Assembly: GCA_003142535.1 (NCBI GenBank)
Contig: PLMQ01000050.1
Location: 4,756 to 68,755, forward strand
Direction of reading: 5' to 3'
DNA: 64,000 nucleotides
Origin: Syntrophaceae bacterium
GTDB lineage: Bacteria > Desulfobacterota > Syntrophia > Syntrophales > Smithellaceae
The notes under the pieces were generated by a model. The model did no database searches. It was not told where the DNA came from and saw nothing but the letters and a program-made list of their open reading frames with translations. Made by a program: the position numbers and the translations under genes. Positions within the stretch are counted from its first letter, which is position 1, and the number at the start of each line of letters is the position of its first letter. Below are positions 34,296 to 43,149 of the stretch, piece by piece.

Positions 34296-35873
34296 CTACT
34301 TTTGATTACCATTCCATTTCCATTTTCCGTCCTCTTTAATTATCTGATAACCTTCGGGCATGGGAACTACCATGCCTCCGAGGTTGACAGATCCATCCAG
34401 ATAAACAACATTCGGATTTTTTGCATCCGGTTCGCATTTCGTCAGTTTAATAGCATAATCATTGACAAAACCGAGGGTGCCGGGAAGAGCGCCGAGAAAT
34501 GCCGTGCGATCGTATCCCCTTTCCTTAAAATTAGCCGCATAGTGCGGCTCGATTTTCTTCATATCTTTGGTAAGAATATCTTTTCTAAACTGATCGAAGA
34601 AGGCCTGTATATCTTCCGGAGCTTTTACTCCGGGAGCTACATAGTTACTGACATCTTCAACAGGCCCGCTGATAGAGTCTCTTAATACAATGCGGACAAC
34701 GTCCTGCGCATATTCATCAGGAACATCCGTGTGAATAAAATGACCGGCTCCGGCATAAAATTTAATTACGGGAGCATTTCCGGCTTTTTTCATTTTATCA
34801 TAAAACGGCTTCACTATTTCCCATTTTAAATTTGATTTGCCGCTGATTCTGGTGGGCATAAACGGGTCTTTTTCACCGTATGTCAAGTAAATTGGTGCTT
34901 TGATGTTTACGGCTTTCTTATTAAGACTGTTAGTATCTTCGATGCGGACTTCTACACCCAGCGAATAGATATCGCGAACTGCCTCCAAACAATAATTCCT
35001 GTATTCTCTCTTATCAGCAATCAATTTCACGATAACATCTACATAATATCGGGCATACTCGGTATCATTGTAAAAAAATCCATATTTGGAAGGTTCAAAC
35101 TGGCCGGTCTTCGGATTCTTTGCTTTGAAATAGCAAAAGTTCTTCCAAAATGCTTCATCATGAGCAAATTCCAGATTCATCAGATTTACCCATGCGCCGC
35201 TTTTTTCCCAAACCTTCCAGTCTTTAAGTGAATCATTAAAAAATGGGACATCCTGCCCGCCAATTTTAAATTGTGTTAAGTATTCTTCCAGCGCCGGGGA
35301 CTCCAGAATAATTTTTTCTACAGCATCGGGATATGTCAAAGCATAACCAAGAACCCACTGCGCTCCCAATGAGTGGCCTAAATATGTAGCTTTTTTCACA
35401 CCCAGTTGTTTGACAACTATATTGTTAATAACTTCCCGCGTATCCTGCAGGCTACGGGACAGCGGTTTATCAATATTTCCGGGAATAGATTTTCCGAAGT
35501 GTGGCAAATCAGGAACAATAACCCGCAAACCGTTTTCCAATGCAACTTTCATAACGTAACCGAAGTCACCGCCAAAAGAACCCTTACCATGGATAAGTAC
35601 TAACACTTTGGGATTTGGTTCCAGGCCATAATATTCATCCATGTAGGCAACTTCCCATTCGATTCCTTTGGAATCTTTGGCTTTAGCGTACTTGACGGCA
35701 AAAGGATATTGAACCTGGTCACGCCAAAAACTTTTGCCCTGTGCCGCATTTTCGACTTTCAGCGGCTTTAGCGTAAAGGGCTTAACTTTCGGCGCACTGG
35801 CGCAGCTGACCAGCGTGAGCGAAATAAATAATGCGGCAACTGCAAAAAAAATTCGCGAATAAACATGCTTCAT
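34296..35873 (-). CDS. Lipoprotein alpha/beta hydrolase with a C-terminal NTF2-like region
   Basis: A 525-aa exported protein. The signal peptide MKHVYSRIFFAVAALFISLTLVSC ends in a lipobox, so it is a lipoprotein. The alpha/beta-hydrolase part follows: LVLIHGKGSFGGDFGY (oxyanion region), LGHSLGAQWVLGY (nucleophile Ser), TYGEKDPFMP (acid) and GAGHFIHTDVPDEY (His). The last ~110 residues (PEDIQAFFDQFRKDILTKD ... YQIIKEDGKWKWNG) resemble a SnoaL/NTF2-like fold. The ATG at 35873 is used because AAAGGAGG lies 9 bases before it. Substrate unknown; an esterase at the envelope is likely. Confidence 0.85.
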   Translation of the reverse strand: MKHVYSRIFFAVAALFISLTLVSCASAPKVKPFTLKPLKVENAAQGKSFWRDQVQYPFAVKYAKAKDSKGIEWEVAYMDEYYGLEPNPKVLVLIHGKGSFGGDFGYVMKVALENGLRVIVPDLPHFGKSIPGNIDKPLSRSLQDTREVINNIVVKQLGVKKATYLGHSLGAQWVLGYALTYPDAVEKIILESPALEEYLTQFKIGGQDVPFFNDSLKDWKVWEKSGAWVNLMNLEFAHDEAFWKNFCYFKAKNPKTGQFEPSKYGFFYNDTEYARYYVDVIVKLIADKREYRNYCLEAVRDIYSLGVEVRIEDTNSLNKKAVNIKAPIYLTYGEKDPFMPTRISGKSNLKWEIVKPFYDKMKKAGNAPVIKFYAGAGHFIHTDVPDEYAQDVVRIVLRDSISGPVEDVSNYVAPGVKAPEDIQAFFDQFRKDILTKDMKKIEPHYAANFKERGYDRTAFLGALPGTLGFVNDYAIKLTKCEPDAKNPNVVYLDGSVNLGGMVVPMPEGYQIIKEDGKWKWNGNQK

Positions 35874-35904
35874 AGTAAATTTCCTCCTTTGATTAATTTT
35901 GCTA

Positions 35905-36531
35905 CTATTCTTCACGATTAAGTAAAGCTAAAAAATCTTTAAACAGGTTTTCGACATCTGCCCGCTTTTTTTCCACCAGCATTTCTTTCTCGGCCAGACC
36001 GAGATTCAATTCCATTTCTTTGAGCAAACGTATTTGCGTTTGAATGAGGCGGCCGGACTCCACTTCCATATTATAAAGAGTCTGCAAAAAAGGTGTTTCT
36101 AATTTCCAGTCGGCGGGGAAAAGCGGAATAAACCTTATTTCCGACATAAATGCATGACTCAAAGCAAGATATTCGAAAAAATTTGTATCGCTGGTAATTG
36201 AGCCCCAGACATACTTGCCAATTTGAGTTTTTTGCCAAAACTTCGTATCAAATTGCGCCATCTCCATATAAATAGACATATCGCTGCTCCAGGCCGTAGC
36301 CCGATAAAGCAGAGTGGCCAGCTCAATTTCACGGTAATACTGATTGTGCAGAAAGCTGTAAGCCGTCCAATCCAGCTTATTGTATTCTACTTTGGAAAGT
36401 ATCATGCTGTTGGCCTGTTTTATGGCCAGAACAAATAAACTTATCCTTGTCTGCTCCGCGCTTTCCAGGCCATGCCTGGAAAAATAAGCTATGGTCTTTT
36501 TTCTCCAGTCACCTTCAATGCTAGCCGGCAT
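35905..36531 (-). CDS. Hypothetical cytoplasmic helical protein
   Basis: A 208-aa protein, rich in aromatic residues and predicted largely helical. It ends in a charged coiled-coil-like stretch (LGLAEKEMLVEKKRADVENLFKDFLALL). I do not recognise the family. AGAGG precedes the ATG. It lies 31 bases upstream of the lipoprotein hydrolase in the same direction, so both are probably co-transcribed. Confidence 0.65.
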   Translation of the reverse strand: MPASIEGDWRKKTIAYFSRHGLESAEQTRISLFVLAIKQANSMILSKVEYNKLDWTAYSFLHNQYYREIELATLLYRATAWSSDMSIYMEMAQFDTKFWQKTQIGKYVWGSITSDTNFFEYLALSHAFMSEIRFIPLFPADWKLETPFLQTLYNMEVESGRLIQTQIRLLKEMELNLGLAEKEMLVEKKRADVENLFKDFLALLNREE

Positions 36532-36817
36532 TTACTTTACCTCTTTTCTGGTGGAATAACGGAATGCCGCGGGTATGATCGCCCTTACAGGGAAAAGCCA
36601 GTATATCCGATTTGGGGTCAGCTTTGTGACAACCGTATTTTTAAAAGCCACAAATCACCTCATTGTGCCGCGAGGTTCAGTTAGACACTTTGCCTAAGAG
36701 CGTTGTCAAAAGATAGCCGAAAGTGAAATTATTATCAATAAAAAGATAGCGTCGCCAGCGGCATGAATTGATTTTCCTGATATCACAAAAGTATTTCAGG
36801 AATTTCTTCTCATGCTA
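36532..36817. other. Gene-free stretch between divergent genes
   Basis: No ORF or known RNA is apparent. An inverted repeat TTCCTGA...TCAGGAA (about 36773-36803) lies upstream of the promoter at 36818 and could be a regulator site. Confidence 0.4.
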
Positions 36818-36846
36818 TTGACATTATTAACGAAGCTTGTCATAGT
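36818..36846 (+). promoter_or_regulatory. Putative sigma-70 promoter
   Basis: TTGACA (36818-36823), a 17-nt spacer and CATAGT (36841-36846), 27 bases before the ATG of the alpha/beta hydrolase at 36874. Confidence 0.6.
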
Positions 36847-36873
36847 AAAACAAAAAGCGCAAGAGAGGTAGAT

Positions 36874-37731
36874 ATGCCATTTATCCAGGCGGGAGATGTA
36901 AAACTTAATTACGTGGAATACGGCAAAGGAGATAATATTATTGTTTTTATTCACGGCAATCTGGCGTGTGTAAATTGGATGGATTTAATCTGGCCGCGAA
37001 TACCGGAGAATATTCATGCCTATGCCATAGACTGGCGCGGCTGCGGCGATTCGGATAAACCTATTCCCACAAAGGATTATGGAAATTATTCCATAAAGCA
37101 ACATGCAGCCGATATGCTGGGTGCGATCAAAGCGCTGGGAATAAAAAAATGCGGTTTGGCGACCCATTCTACCGGCGGCATTATCAGCACATACATGCTG
37201 TTGGAACAGCCGGAAATGTTCGATAAAGTGCTGTCTTTAGATCCGGCCTCTCCGCGGGGGTTGGAATTACAGATGGAATATACACCTTTTTTTCAGGCAT
37301 TGAAGGACAGTCGAGAAGTTACCTTCAATGCTCTGGCGGGAGTAGCTCCTTCATTATTTATTAAAGAATCCTTGATTCCGGAAACAAAAGCTCAATTTGG
37401 GCCGAATACAACGAAAGAACAAAAAGACCTTTTTAATCTACTGGTAGATAAAACGAGGCTACTCAGTGATGGCATATGGTTTGGGACGGCATTTCATCTG
37501 GCGGAAGAATACAGAAAAGGCACATTGGTCAAGGAAGCCTATAAAATCAAACAACCGCATTTAGTATTATGGGGTGAAAATGATGTTATTATTCCCCGCG
37601 CTGACATGGAAGAAATGCCCAAGCTTTTACCCAATTGCCAGTTGAGAATAATCAAGGATATCGGCCATTGTTTAAATATAGAAAACCCGGATTTATATGC
37701 TGAAATATTTACGGAATTTTTTAGGAATTAA
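36874..37731 (+). CDS. Alpha/beta hydrolase
   Basis: A 285-aa Abhydrolase_1 protein. IIVFIHGNLACVNWMDL is the HGxx oxyanion loop, GLATHSTGGIISTYM is the nucleophile elbow (Ser-Thr-Gly-Gly variant of GxSxG, with Thr before His), VLWGENDVIIP carries the acid, and IKDIGHCLNIENP the His. It resembles epoxide hydrolase/haloperoxidase-type esterases, and the substrate is unknown. Strong GAGAGG before the ATG. Monocistronic, with its own promoter. Confidence 0.83.
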   Translation: MPFIQAGDVKLNYVEYGKGDNIIVFIHGNLACVNWMDLIWPRIPENIHAYAIDWRGCGDSDKPIPTKDYGNYSIKQHAADMLGAIKALGIKKCGLATHSTGGIISTYMLLEQPEMFDKVLSLDPASPRGLELQMEYTPFFQALKDSREVTFNALAGVAPSLFIKESLIPETKAQFGPNTTKEQKDLFNLLVDKTRLLSDGIWFGTAFHLAEEYRKGTLVKEAYKIKQPHLVLWGENDVIIPRADMEEMPKLLPNCQLRIIKDIGHCLNIENPDLYAEIFTEFFRN

Positions 37732-37806
37732 ATTAAACTTGGGCAGGCTAAGCGAATTTGAATGAAAAGCTACCCGCATATTTGATACGGGCAGCTTCAT
37801 TATTTT

Positions 37807-38073
37807 TTAGCCCTGAAGAGCATTAATTTTTTTGGTGAGCCGGGAAATTTTACGTGATGCATTTTTCCTGTGAATCACGCCTTTAACCGCTGCTTTATCC
37901 AATGCCGGGATAACTGACTGAAGAGCCTTGGCGGAAGCCTGTTTATCTTTGGTCTCCACCGCACCCAGCACCGATTTAACCTTTGTTTTGATAGCTGATT
38001 TGGCGGCAATGTTTCGCGCGCGGCGTTTAACACTCTGACGATCTCGCTTTTCTGCTGATTTATGTGTTGCCAA
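37807..38073 (-). CDS. rpsT: 30S ribosomal protein S20
   Basis: An 88-aa basic protein with the S20 pattern: MATHKSAEKRDRQSVKRRARN at the start and VKGVIHRKNASRKISRLTKKI near the end. It binds 16S rRNA in the small subunit. The length is normal. AGGAGG lies just before the ATG, and a family A repeat (copy 6) starts some 20 bases upstream of the gene. Monocistronic, as is usual for rpsT. Confidence 0.96.
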   Translation of the reverse strand: MATHKSAEKRDRQSVKRRARNIAAKSAIKTKVKSVLGAVETKDKQASAKALQSVIPALDKAAVKGVIHRKNASRKISRLTKKINALQG

Positions 38074-38094
38074 AAGATTCCTCCTAATTTTTAT

Positions 38095-38225
38095 TTGTGA
38101 AACTCCAATTCCAAAAGCGAAGCGAATAACCTAAAGGTCACAAGTCGGAATTGGCAAGTTGAACAATCCCGCAAAGCGGAGGGTATGGCACACCAAAGCT
38201 TGCTTTGGGGTTCATACCCGTGATT
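38095..38225 (-). repeat. Family A repeat, copy 6
   Basis: Minus-oriented copy: TTGTGAAACTCCAATTCC at the left, then the ATAACCTAAAGGTCACAAG module, CCCGCAAAGCGGAGGGTATG, CCAAAGCTTGCTTTGGGG and the head CATACCCGTGATT at the right. It lies immediately upstream of the rpsT ribosome-binding site. Confidence 0.85.
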
Positions 38226-38435
38226 AATAAGGTCGTGATGTTTAACCGAATTGTTCAATCCTGTCAAGAGCAATTTGCCAGCCAAAAAAAATCCGCAATG
38301 CATAATCACGCAGATTGATGTATAATCTTTTCGTATTGTACAGGATGTTGATGTGTGGTACTGCAAAAAATAGCATGTATGTAGCTCTGTGGAGCCCCTC
38401 CAGCAGGAGCCGAAGGCTCCGTTCCAAAACGCGAC

Positions 38436-38498
38436 ATCCCGCTAATTGCAAAACGCATTCATCCTTTGGCGGAAGCCCGGGGCGTTTTGCAGCGGGAT
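38436..38498. repeat. Long inverted repeat in the rpsT-regulator gap
   Basis: ATCCCGCT + GCAAAACGC on the left (with AATT between) and GCGTTTTGC + AGCGGGAT on the right form 17-bp arms around a 25-nt centre. A smaller GGAGCCgaaGGCTCC hairpin lies just upstream (about 38407-38421). It does not match family A, B or C. The rest of the gap 38226-38558 shows no ORF. Confidence 0.7.
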
Positions 38499-38558
38499 AA
38501 GTTTCAGATTTTATATACAAACTGACCTCATAACCAATGTTATAATGGCAAAAGAACT

Positions 38559-40472
38559 ATGAGCCCTAAAGTAAAAAAGACACCTCCTTCCTCCAAAGAC
38601 AGCGTCGTAGAATTTGTGACCAAGAGCTTCAGTGAAGTACGCAACTGGGAGCAGGATGCCGAAACATTCAAAAAGATGGTCGAACATATACCCGTTGGTG
38701 TCTATGTTTACCGTTGGTCCAAAATGATTTATGTAAATCCTTATTTCGAGAGGCTTTCCGGTTTTTCATTGGACGAAATGAAGCAGAAAGATTTTTGGGA
38801 TGTCTGCCATCCGGATCAGCATGCTCTGATCAAAGTCAACGGTTATGCACGTTTACATGGTAAGCCAGCTCCCAATAATTATGAGCTGACTTTAGTAAAA
38901 AAGACCGGTGAATTAATTAACATTGATGTTTTTTTTGCCGTACCTACATTAAGCGGAGAGCGCATAAGTATAGCCGGTGTCATTGACATAACAGAAAGCA
39001 AGCGTCTGAAAGAAGAGCTGCAAGCGGCGCGCGACGAACTGGAGCTGCGTGTTCAACAAAGAACAGAGGAGCTCAGCCGCGCCAACCGGGAATTAGTCTT
39101 CCTCAATCAAAATCTCAACAATATTCTTAATAACCTGTCGGACAGAGTTATCGTTTTCGATAACAAAGGAAATACGGAGATATTCAATTCTTTTACCGAT
39201 CAGACATCGGAAGCGTCATTAGAAGAAATGAAGAATAGATTAAAAAAACTCATGACGTCCGCAAAAAACACTTTCCTGCAACGAATATTCCAGGAGAAGC
39301 TGTCTTTCCGGGACGAAGAAATCAACTTAACTACCACCCAAGGAACATTGCAATATCTGGCCTCGGCCACACCTATGCTTGATGAAAATGGCGAAGTAGA
39401 AAAAGGATTGTTGATCATGCGTCCTATTAAGGAAATCCATAGACTGATCAATCGTTTCGGTGGCGCCCAGGCCAGCTTTCAGTTTGCTGATATCATAACT
39501 AATGATGCCAGAATGCTCGAAACCATTGAGCACGCCAAGCTGGCAGCGCAAAGCTCCAGCAATATCATTATTGAAGGGGAAAGCGGCACAGGCAAAGAGC
39601 TCTTTGCGCAGTCGGTTCACAACTTCAGTGCGCGTAACAAAGCGCCGTTTATCGCTGTAAACTGTGGGGCGATTCCCCGCGAGTTGATTGGTTCCGAGCT
39701 CTTCGGTTACGTAGAGGGAGCTTTTACGGGCGCCAAAAAAGGCGGCAAACCCGGCAAGTTTGAATTGGCATCCGGCGGCACGCTTTTTCTCGATGAAATT
39801 GCCGACATGCCTTTTGAGCAGCAAGCTACATTATTACGTGTTTTACAGGAGAAAAAAGTCGGCCGTATCGGCGGCAATCAGATGCTTCCCATTGATGTCC
39901 GCGTGATTTGTGCAACGAATAAAGATCTAAAAAATGAAATGAAAAAAGGCAGTTTTCGGCAGGATTTATATTACCGTCTCAATGTAATTAGTTTGAGAAT
40001 ACCGCCACTGCGCGAAAGGTCAACCGATGTCATCCGGTTATTCAACCACTTCCTGAAAACGGCTGCTCGCCTGATCAACAAAGACATAAAGAGCGTCTCA
40101 CCGGAAATCCTTAATTATTTAATTGCCTATGGCTGGCCGGGAAACGTACGCGAATTACAAAATGTTGTGGAACGTATGCTTAACACGGCAACTGGCGATT
40201 ATTTGGGAACTGATCAACTCCCGGAGGAAATCCGCAATCCGCTTTCTTCACCCGCCACGATAGTCAAAAACGATCAGCCTTCACGGACCACCGGCATCAC
40301 TATCAGGGAATACCGAGATCAGAACAAACAAAAGGATGCGGTTGCCGAAAAGGACAGGCTGGTCGAGTTACTCAAGAAAAATAATGGCAACATTATGCGG
40401 ACAGCAAAAGAACTTGGACTATCCCGCCCAACCCTATATAAGAAAATGCAAAATTATCACATTTCTAACTGA
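38559..40472 (+). CDS. PAS-domain sigma-54-dependent transcriptional activator
   Basis: A 637-aa bacterial enhancer-binding protein. A first PAS domain (about residues 38-150) is followed by a coiled coil (LQAARDELELRVQQRTEELSRANRELVFLN), a second PAS-like domain (about 190-290) and the AAA+ domain. The latter has Walker A GESGTGKE, the sigma-54-contact loop GAFTGAKKG and Walker B GGTLFLDEI. A Fis-type HTH ends the protein (GNIMRTAKELGLSRPTLYKKM). A nested palindrome 5 bases downstream of the stop and a -24/-12 promoter follow, so the CoA-transferase gene at 40691 is its obvious target. No receiver domain, so the PAS domains must sense the signal. Confidence 0.95.
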   Translation: MSPKVKKTPPSSKDSVVEFVTKSFSEVRNWEQDAETFKKMVEHIPVGVYVYRWSKMIYVNPYFERLSGFSLDEMKQKDFWDVCHPDQHALIKVNGYARLHGKPAPNNYELTLVKKTGELINIDVFFAVPTLSGERISIAGVIDITESKRLKEELQAARDELELRVQQRTEELSRANRELVFLNQNLNNILNNLSDRVIVFDNKGNTEIFNSFTDQTSEASLEEMKNRLKKLMTSAKNTFLQRIFQEKLSFRDEEINLTTTQGTLQYLASATPMLDENGEVEKGLLIMRPIKEIHRLINRFGGAQASFQFADIITNDARMLETIEHAKLAAQSSSNIIIEGESGTGKELFAQSVHNFSARNKAPFIAVNCGAIPRELIGSELFGYVEGAFTGAKKGGKPGKFELASGGTLFLDEIADMPFEQQATLLRVLQEKKVGRIGGNQMLPIDVRVICATNKDLKNEMKKGSFRQDLYYRLNVISLRIPPLRERSTDVIRLFNHFLKTAARLINKDIKSVSPEILNYLIAYGWPGNVRELQNVVERMLNTATGDYLGTDQLPEEIRNPLSSPATIVKNDQPSRTTGITIREYRDQNKQKDAVAEKDRLVELLKKNNGNIMRTAKELGLSRPTLYKKMQNYHISN

Positions 40473-40477
40473 CAAAT

Positions 40478-40518
40478 AGTGTAAATGGATGTAAACGTGC
40501 TTTACAATTGTTTACACT
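40478..40518. promoter_or_regulatory. Upstream activating site: nested palindrome
   Basis: Outer arms AGTGTAAA / TTTACACT and inner arms TGTAAA / TTTACA are symmetric about a 5-base centre (CGTGC), with 4-base spacers TGGA and ATTG. This is the expected design of an enhancer for a Fis-type HTH dimer or tetramer, 95 bases upstream of the -24/-12 promoter and just behind the activator gene. Confidence 0.8.
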
Positions 40519-40612
40519 AGGTGTTTTATCCACCAAATCCCGTAAATCAAAAATCAATCAATAACATTCTGAATCAATTGATTATTTTTATATCTCAATA
40601 AGATATCTGCCG

Positions 40613-40628
40613 TGGCACGACCTTTGTA
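40613..40628 (+). promoter_or_regulatory. Sigma-54 (-24/-12) promoter
   Basis: TGGCACGACCTTTGTA matches the consensus TGGCACG-N4-TTGCW except for T in place of C at the -12 dinucleotide. Spacing is exact. It lies 63 bases before the CoA-transferase start. Confidence 0.75.
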
Positions 40629-40690
40629 ATTACTCTTTGCGAAATGGGGAAAAAACCAAACCAATGATTCCCAATATAAAGGAGGAAAAA

Positions 40691-42004
40691 ATGAGTTGGA
40701 AAGATGATTATAAGAAAAAGTTGGTATCGGTAGAAGACGCGGCAGCAGTTATTAAATCCAATGATCGGGTTTTTTTTGCACCGGTTTGCAGTGCACCGGT
40801 TGATGTAGTCAACGCGATCAATAAAAGAAAAGATGAGTTAACCAATGTTGAGATGTTTTCAGCCCTTCTTCTGTATCCTTTTGAACATTTTAAACCAGAA
40901 TTCAAAGGCCATATCCGACATAACACCTTTTTCATGGGGCCCGTGGAAAGAAAATTTTCTCTTCTGGGAAATGTCGATATTATATCTTACCATTTTGGCG
41001 ACACTGCCTGGTTTACGGAAAATACTATTAAGCCAGATGTGTATATAGCTGATGTGTCCGTACCTGATGAAAACGGTAACATGAGCCTTGGCCCTGTCGG
41101 CACTTTCAATGGCTATCAGGCGGCAAAGCTGGCCAAAAAAGTTATTGTTCAGGTGAACCGTGAAGTGCCCTATGTTTATGGCACCAAGGAAGCTTTTCTC
41201 AATGTAGCCGACGTGGATTATATCTGCGAGGCGGATCATAAAGTTCCCGAATTACCCTCAATTCCTCTCACGGATATGGAAAAGGCAATTGCTCATAATG
41301 TAATTCCCTATATCGAGAATGGCTCTACCATCCAGATCGGCGTTGGTGGCTTGGGCAATGCTGTGGGTTTCTATCTGGAACATCATAAAGACCTGGGCAT
41401 CCATACAGAGATGTTTGTTGATTCCATGGTTCATCTGGCGGAAATAGGTGTTGTTAACGGCAGCAAAAAAACTCTGTATCCGGGCGAAATAACAATTTCT
41501 TTCGCTATCGGTTCGAAAAAGTTATACGATTTTCTGAATAAGAACAAAATGGTGAAGGCGTACCCACTTTCTTATATCAATAATGAAAACGTTATCGGCA
41601 GTAATGATAAATTCATTTCTATCAACAACGCTATCATGTGCGACCTTACCGGTCAGGTTTGCTCGGAATCAATCGGATTTCGGCAGTTCAGCGCCACCGG
41701 CGGCCAGTTAAACTTCGTTCGCGGCGCCAGGCTTTCCAAGGGCGGAAAAGCATTCCTCACCCTGGAATCCACGGCAAAGATGCAGGATGGCACAGTAATT
41801 TCCCGTATTCTCAGCGCACTGCCTCCCGGAGAAGTAATAACCACGCCGCGTTCTGACGTCGACTACATCTGTACGGAATATGGTGCGGTACATTTACGCG
41901 GCAAATCAATATCGCAAAGAGTAAAAGCAATGATCAGCATTGCACATCCTGATTTCCGTGAAAAACTGGAAAAGGAAGCTAAAGAAGAAAAGATGATCTG
42001 GTAG
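40691..42004 (+). CDS. Acetyl-CoA hydrolase/transferase family protein
   Basis: A 437-aa class I-type CoA-transferase of the acetyl-CoA hydrolase / 4-hydroxybutyrate CoA-transferase family. Family features: NAIKSNDRVFFAPVCSAP-like CoA entry, GPVERKF..LGNVD, the central IQIGVGGLGNAV (about residue 215) and FRQFSATGGQLNFVRGA near the C-terminus (about 340). The conserved Glu nucleophile is probably in the HTEMFVDSMV region. AAAGGAGG stands just before the ATG at 40691; an ORF from 40637 would be 18 codons longer. It would swap CoA between acetate (or another acid) and an acyl-CoA. Expression is expected to depend on sigma-54 and the upstream activator. Confidence 0.9.
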   Translation: MSWKDDYKKKLVSVEDAAAVIKSNDRVFFAPVCSAPVDVVNAINKRKDELTNVEMFSALLLYPFEHFKPEFKGHIRHNTFFMGPVERKFSLLGNVDIISYHFGDTAWFTENTIKPDVYIADVSVPDENGNMSLGPVGTFNGYQAAKLAKKVIVQVNREVPYVYGTKEAFLNVADVDYICEADHKVPELPSIPLTDMEKAIAHNVIPYIENGSTIQIGVGGLGNAVGFYLEHHKDLGIHTEMFVDSMVHLAEIGVVNGSKKTLYPGEITISFAIGSKKLYDFLNKNKMVKAYPLSYINNENVIGSNDKFISINNAIMCDLTGQVCSESIGFRQFSATGGQLNFVRGARLSKGGKAFLTLESTAKMQDGTVISRILSALPPGEVITTPRSDVDYICTEYGAVHLRGKSISQRVKAMISIAHPDFREKLEKEAKEEKMIW

Positions 42005-42153
42005 ACAAGATCACAGTTCAACGATCTTCGATCATTTTATCAAGCGACGTCCTTCGTCGTTACTACAGCGGAGGTAGCGTACAATAAAGAACGTGGCACG
42101 AAAGCGAATTGCACGACACCTTTTACATGTATGCGGAGGGCGTCGCAAAAAGT

Positions 42154-42337
42154 AACCACGGGTATTTCATACCCTCTGCTTACGCAGGATAGTTCACCAC
42201 CGCTTAAGCGGGATAATTCGACCTGCAAACTTCAGTACACTTTGTTTCTGAAGTTTGGGTCTCATTAACTTGCCAATTCTAATTCAATGTCGTCCGGCAT
42301 TCGCCGGATTTCACTTTCGGAATTGGAGGTTCACTAA
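42154..42337 (+). repeat. Family A repeat, copy 7
   Basis: Head ACCACGGGTATTTCATACCC, then CTTACGCAGGATAG, CCGCTTAAGCGGGATAA, a TTCAGTACACTTTGTTTCTGAA palindrome and the tail GGAATTGGAGGTTCACTA. The tail's GGAGG lies 10 bases before the ATG of the 17-aa ORF at 42339. The preceding 42005-42153 shows no ORF. Confidence 0.82.
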
Positions 42338-42338
42338 G

Positions 42339-42392
42339 ATGCTGATTTTCGGCATCATTAATATAGCAGTAGCGGTTGTTGTTAGTGTCTAA
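42339..42392 (+). CDS. Putative 17-aa hydrophobic micro-protein
   Basis: ATG at 42339 opens MLIFGIINIAVAVVVSV and stops at 42392, one transmembrane-like stretch. GGAGG from the repeat tail lies 10 bases before the start. It sits 29 bases upstream of the acetate-permease-family gene. It could be a membrane peptide acting with the permease, a leader peptide or chance. No homologue is known to me. Confidence 0.35.
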   Translation: MLIFGIINIAVAVVVSV

Positions 42393-42421
42393 ATCATAAT
42401 TTATTAAAAGGAGGATTCAGT

Positions 42422-43012
42422 ATGTCACAGGAGCATTCATTTACAACCCCAGCGCCCGCATCATTGGGCGCATTTGCGTTGGCTTGTCTTGGTTTCGGAG
42501 CTGTTTATCTTGGCCAGGTCCAATTAGGCGGTCTGCCCCTATTGGCGGCATGGCTTGTGGGCGGCTGCCTTATTCAACTTGTCGCTGCGATTGTCGAACT
42601 TAAAGATAAAAACCTCGTCAGTGGTAATGTATTTTTGTATTTTTCCGGCATTTTTATGTTGGCCGCTGCGTTAAGCGTCATCGCCAAGTTTTTGATGATT
42701 TCCCACGGCATAAAACCGGATCCCACTATTGAAGGCTGGCTCTGGCTTGGAGGCACAGCCTTTCTTTTAGGCATGACTCCTGCTTACGCCAAATCAAATT
42801 TACTGTTGTTCCTCATCGTCCTTTGTGCTGATGTTGCCTTAGGAATGATTGGCTTTTTGGATCTGGGTTTACTTGGCGCCACAACTAAACCTATTATTGG
42901 TTATCTTTGCGTCACTTGCGGCGTTCTCGCTCTTTACCTGGTTTTGGCCATAGTTACAAATACCACGTACGGCAAGGCTATTTTTCCTGTTCCCCCACCA
43001 TTGGTAAAATAA
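42422..43012 (+). CDS. satP: GPR1/FUN34/YaaH-family acetate uptake transporter
   Basis: A 196-aa inner-membrane protein with six hydrophobic segments. The family signature N-P-A-P-L-G-L near the N-terminus appears as TPAPASLGAFALACLGFGA, and the usual length is about 190-210 aa. Members carry acetate and succinate, often with protons. AAAGGAGG precedes the ATG. Its position behind the CoA-transferase suggests uptake or release of acetate or a related acid. The first residue of the motif is Thr instead of Asn. Confidence 0.85.
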   Translation: MSQEHSFTTPAPASLGAFALACLGFGAVYLGQVQLGGLPLLAAWLVGGCLIQLVAAIVELKDKNLVSGNVFLYFSGIFMLAAALSVIAKFLMISHGIKPDPTIEGWLWLGGTAFLLGMTPAYAKSNLLLFLIVLCADVALGMIGFLDLGLLGATTKPIIGYLCVTCGVLALYLVLAIVTNTTYGKAIFPVPPPLVK

Positions 43013-43047
43013 ACCTTTTCCTTTATAGCGTTTGCTGAACTGGAAGA

Positions 43048-43094
43048 CCTCCTTAACCTCGCATTTACAGCGGGGTTAAGGAGGAAATAATTTT
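43048..43094 (+). terminator. Intrinsic terminator after satP-like gene
   Basis: Perfect 11-bp arms CCTCCTTAACC (43048-43058) and GGTTAAGGAGG (43074-43084), 15-nt loop, then AAATAATTTT. The gene ends 36 bases upstream. Confidence 0.75.
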
Positions 43095-43149
43095 AACAAC
43101 AACTTTCTAAATCAATTAATCGAGTCCATCTTAATTTTAGGAGGGAAAT

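Noticed and set aside
42092-42111. Second sigma-54 promoter (TGGCACGAAAGCGAATTGCA)
   Set aside because: The GG and GC elements are 4 bases too far apart for the fixed -24/-12 spacing.
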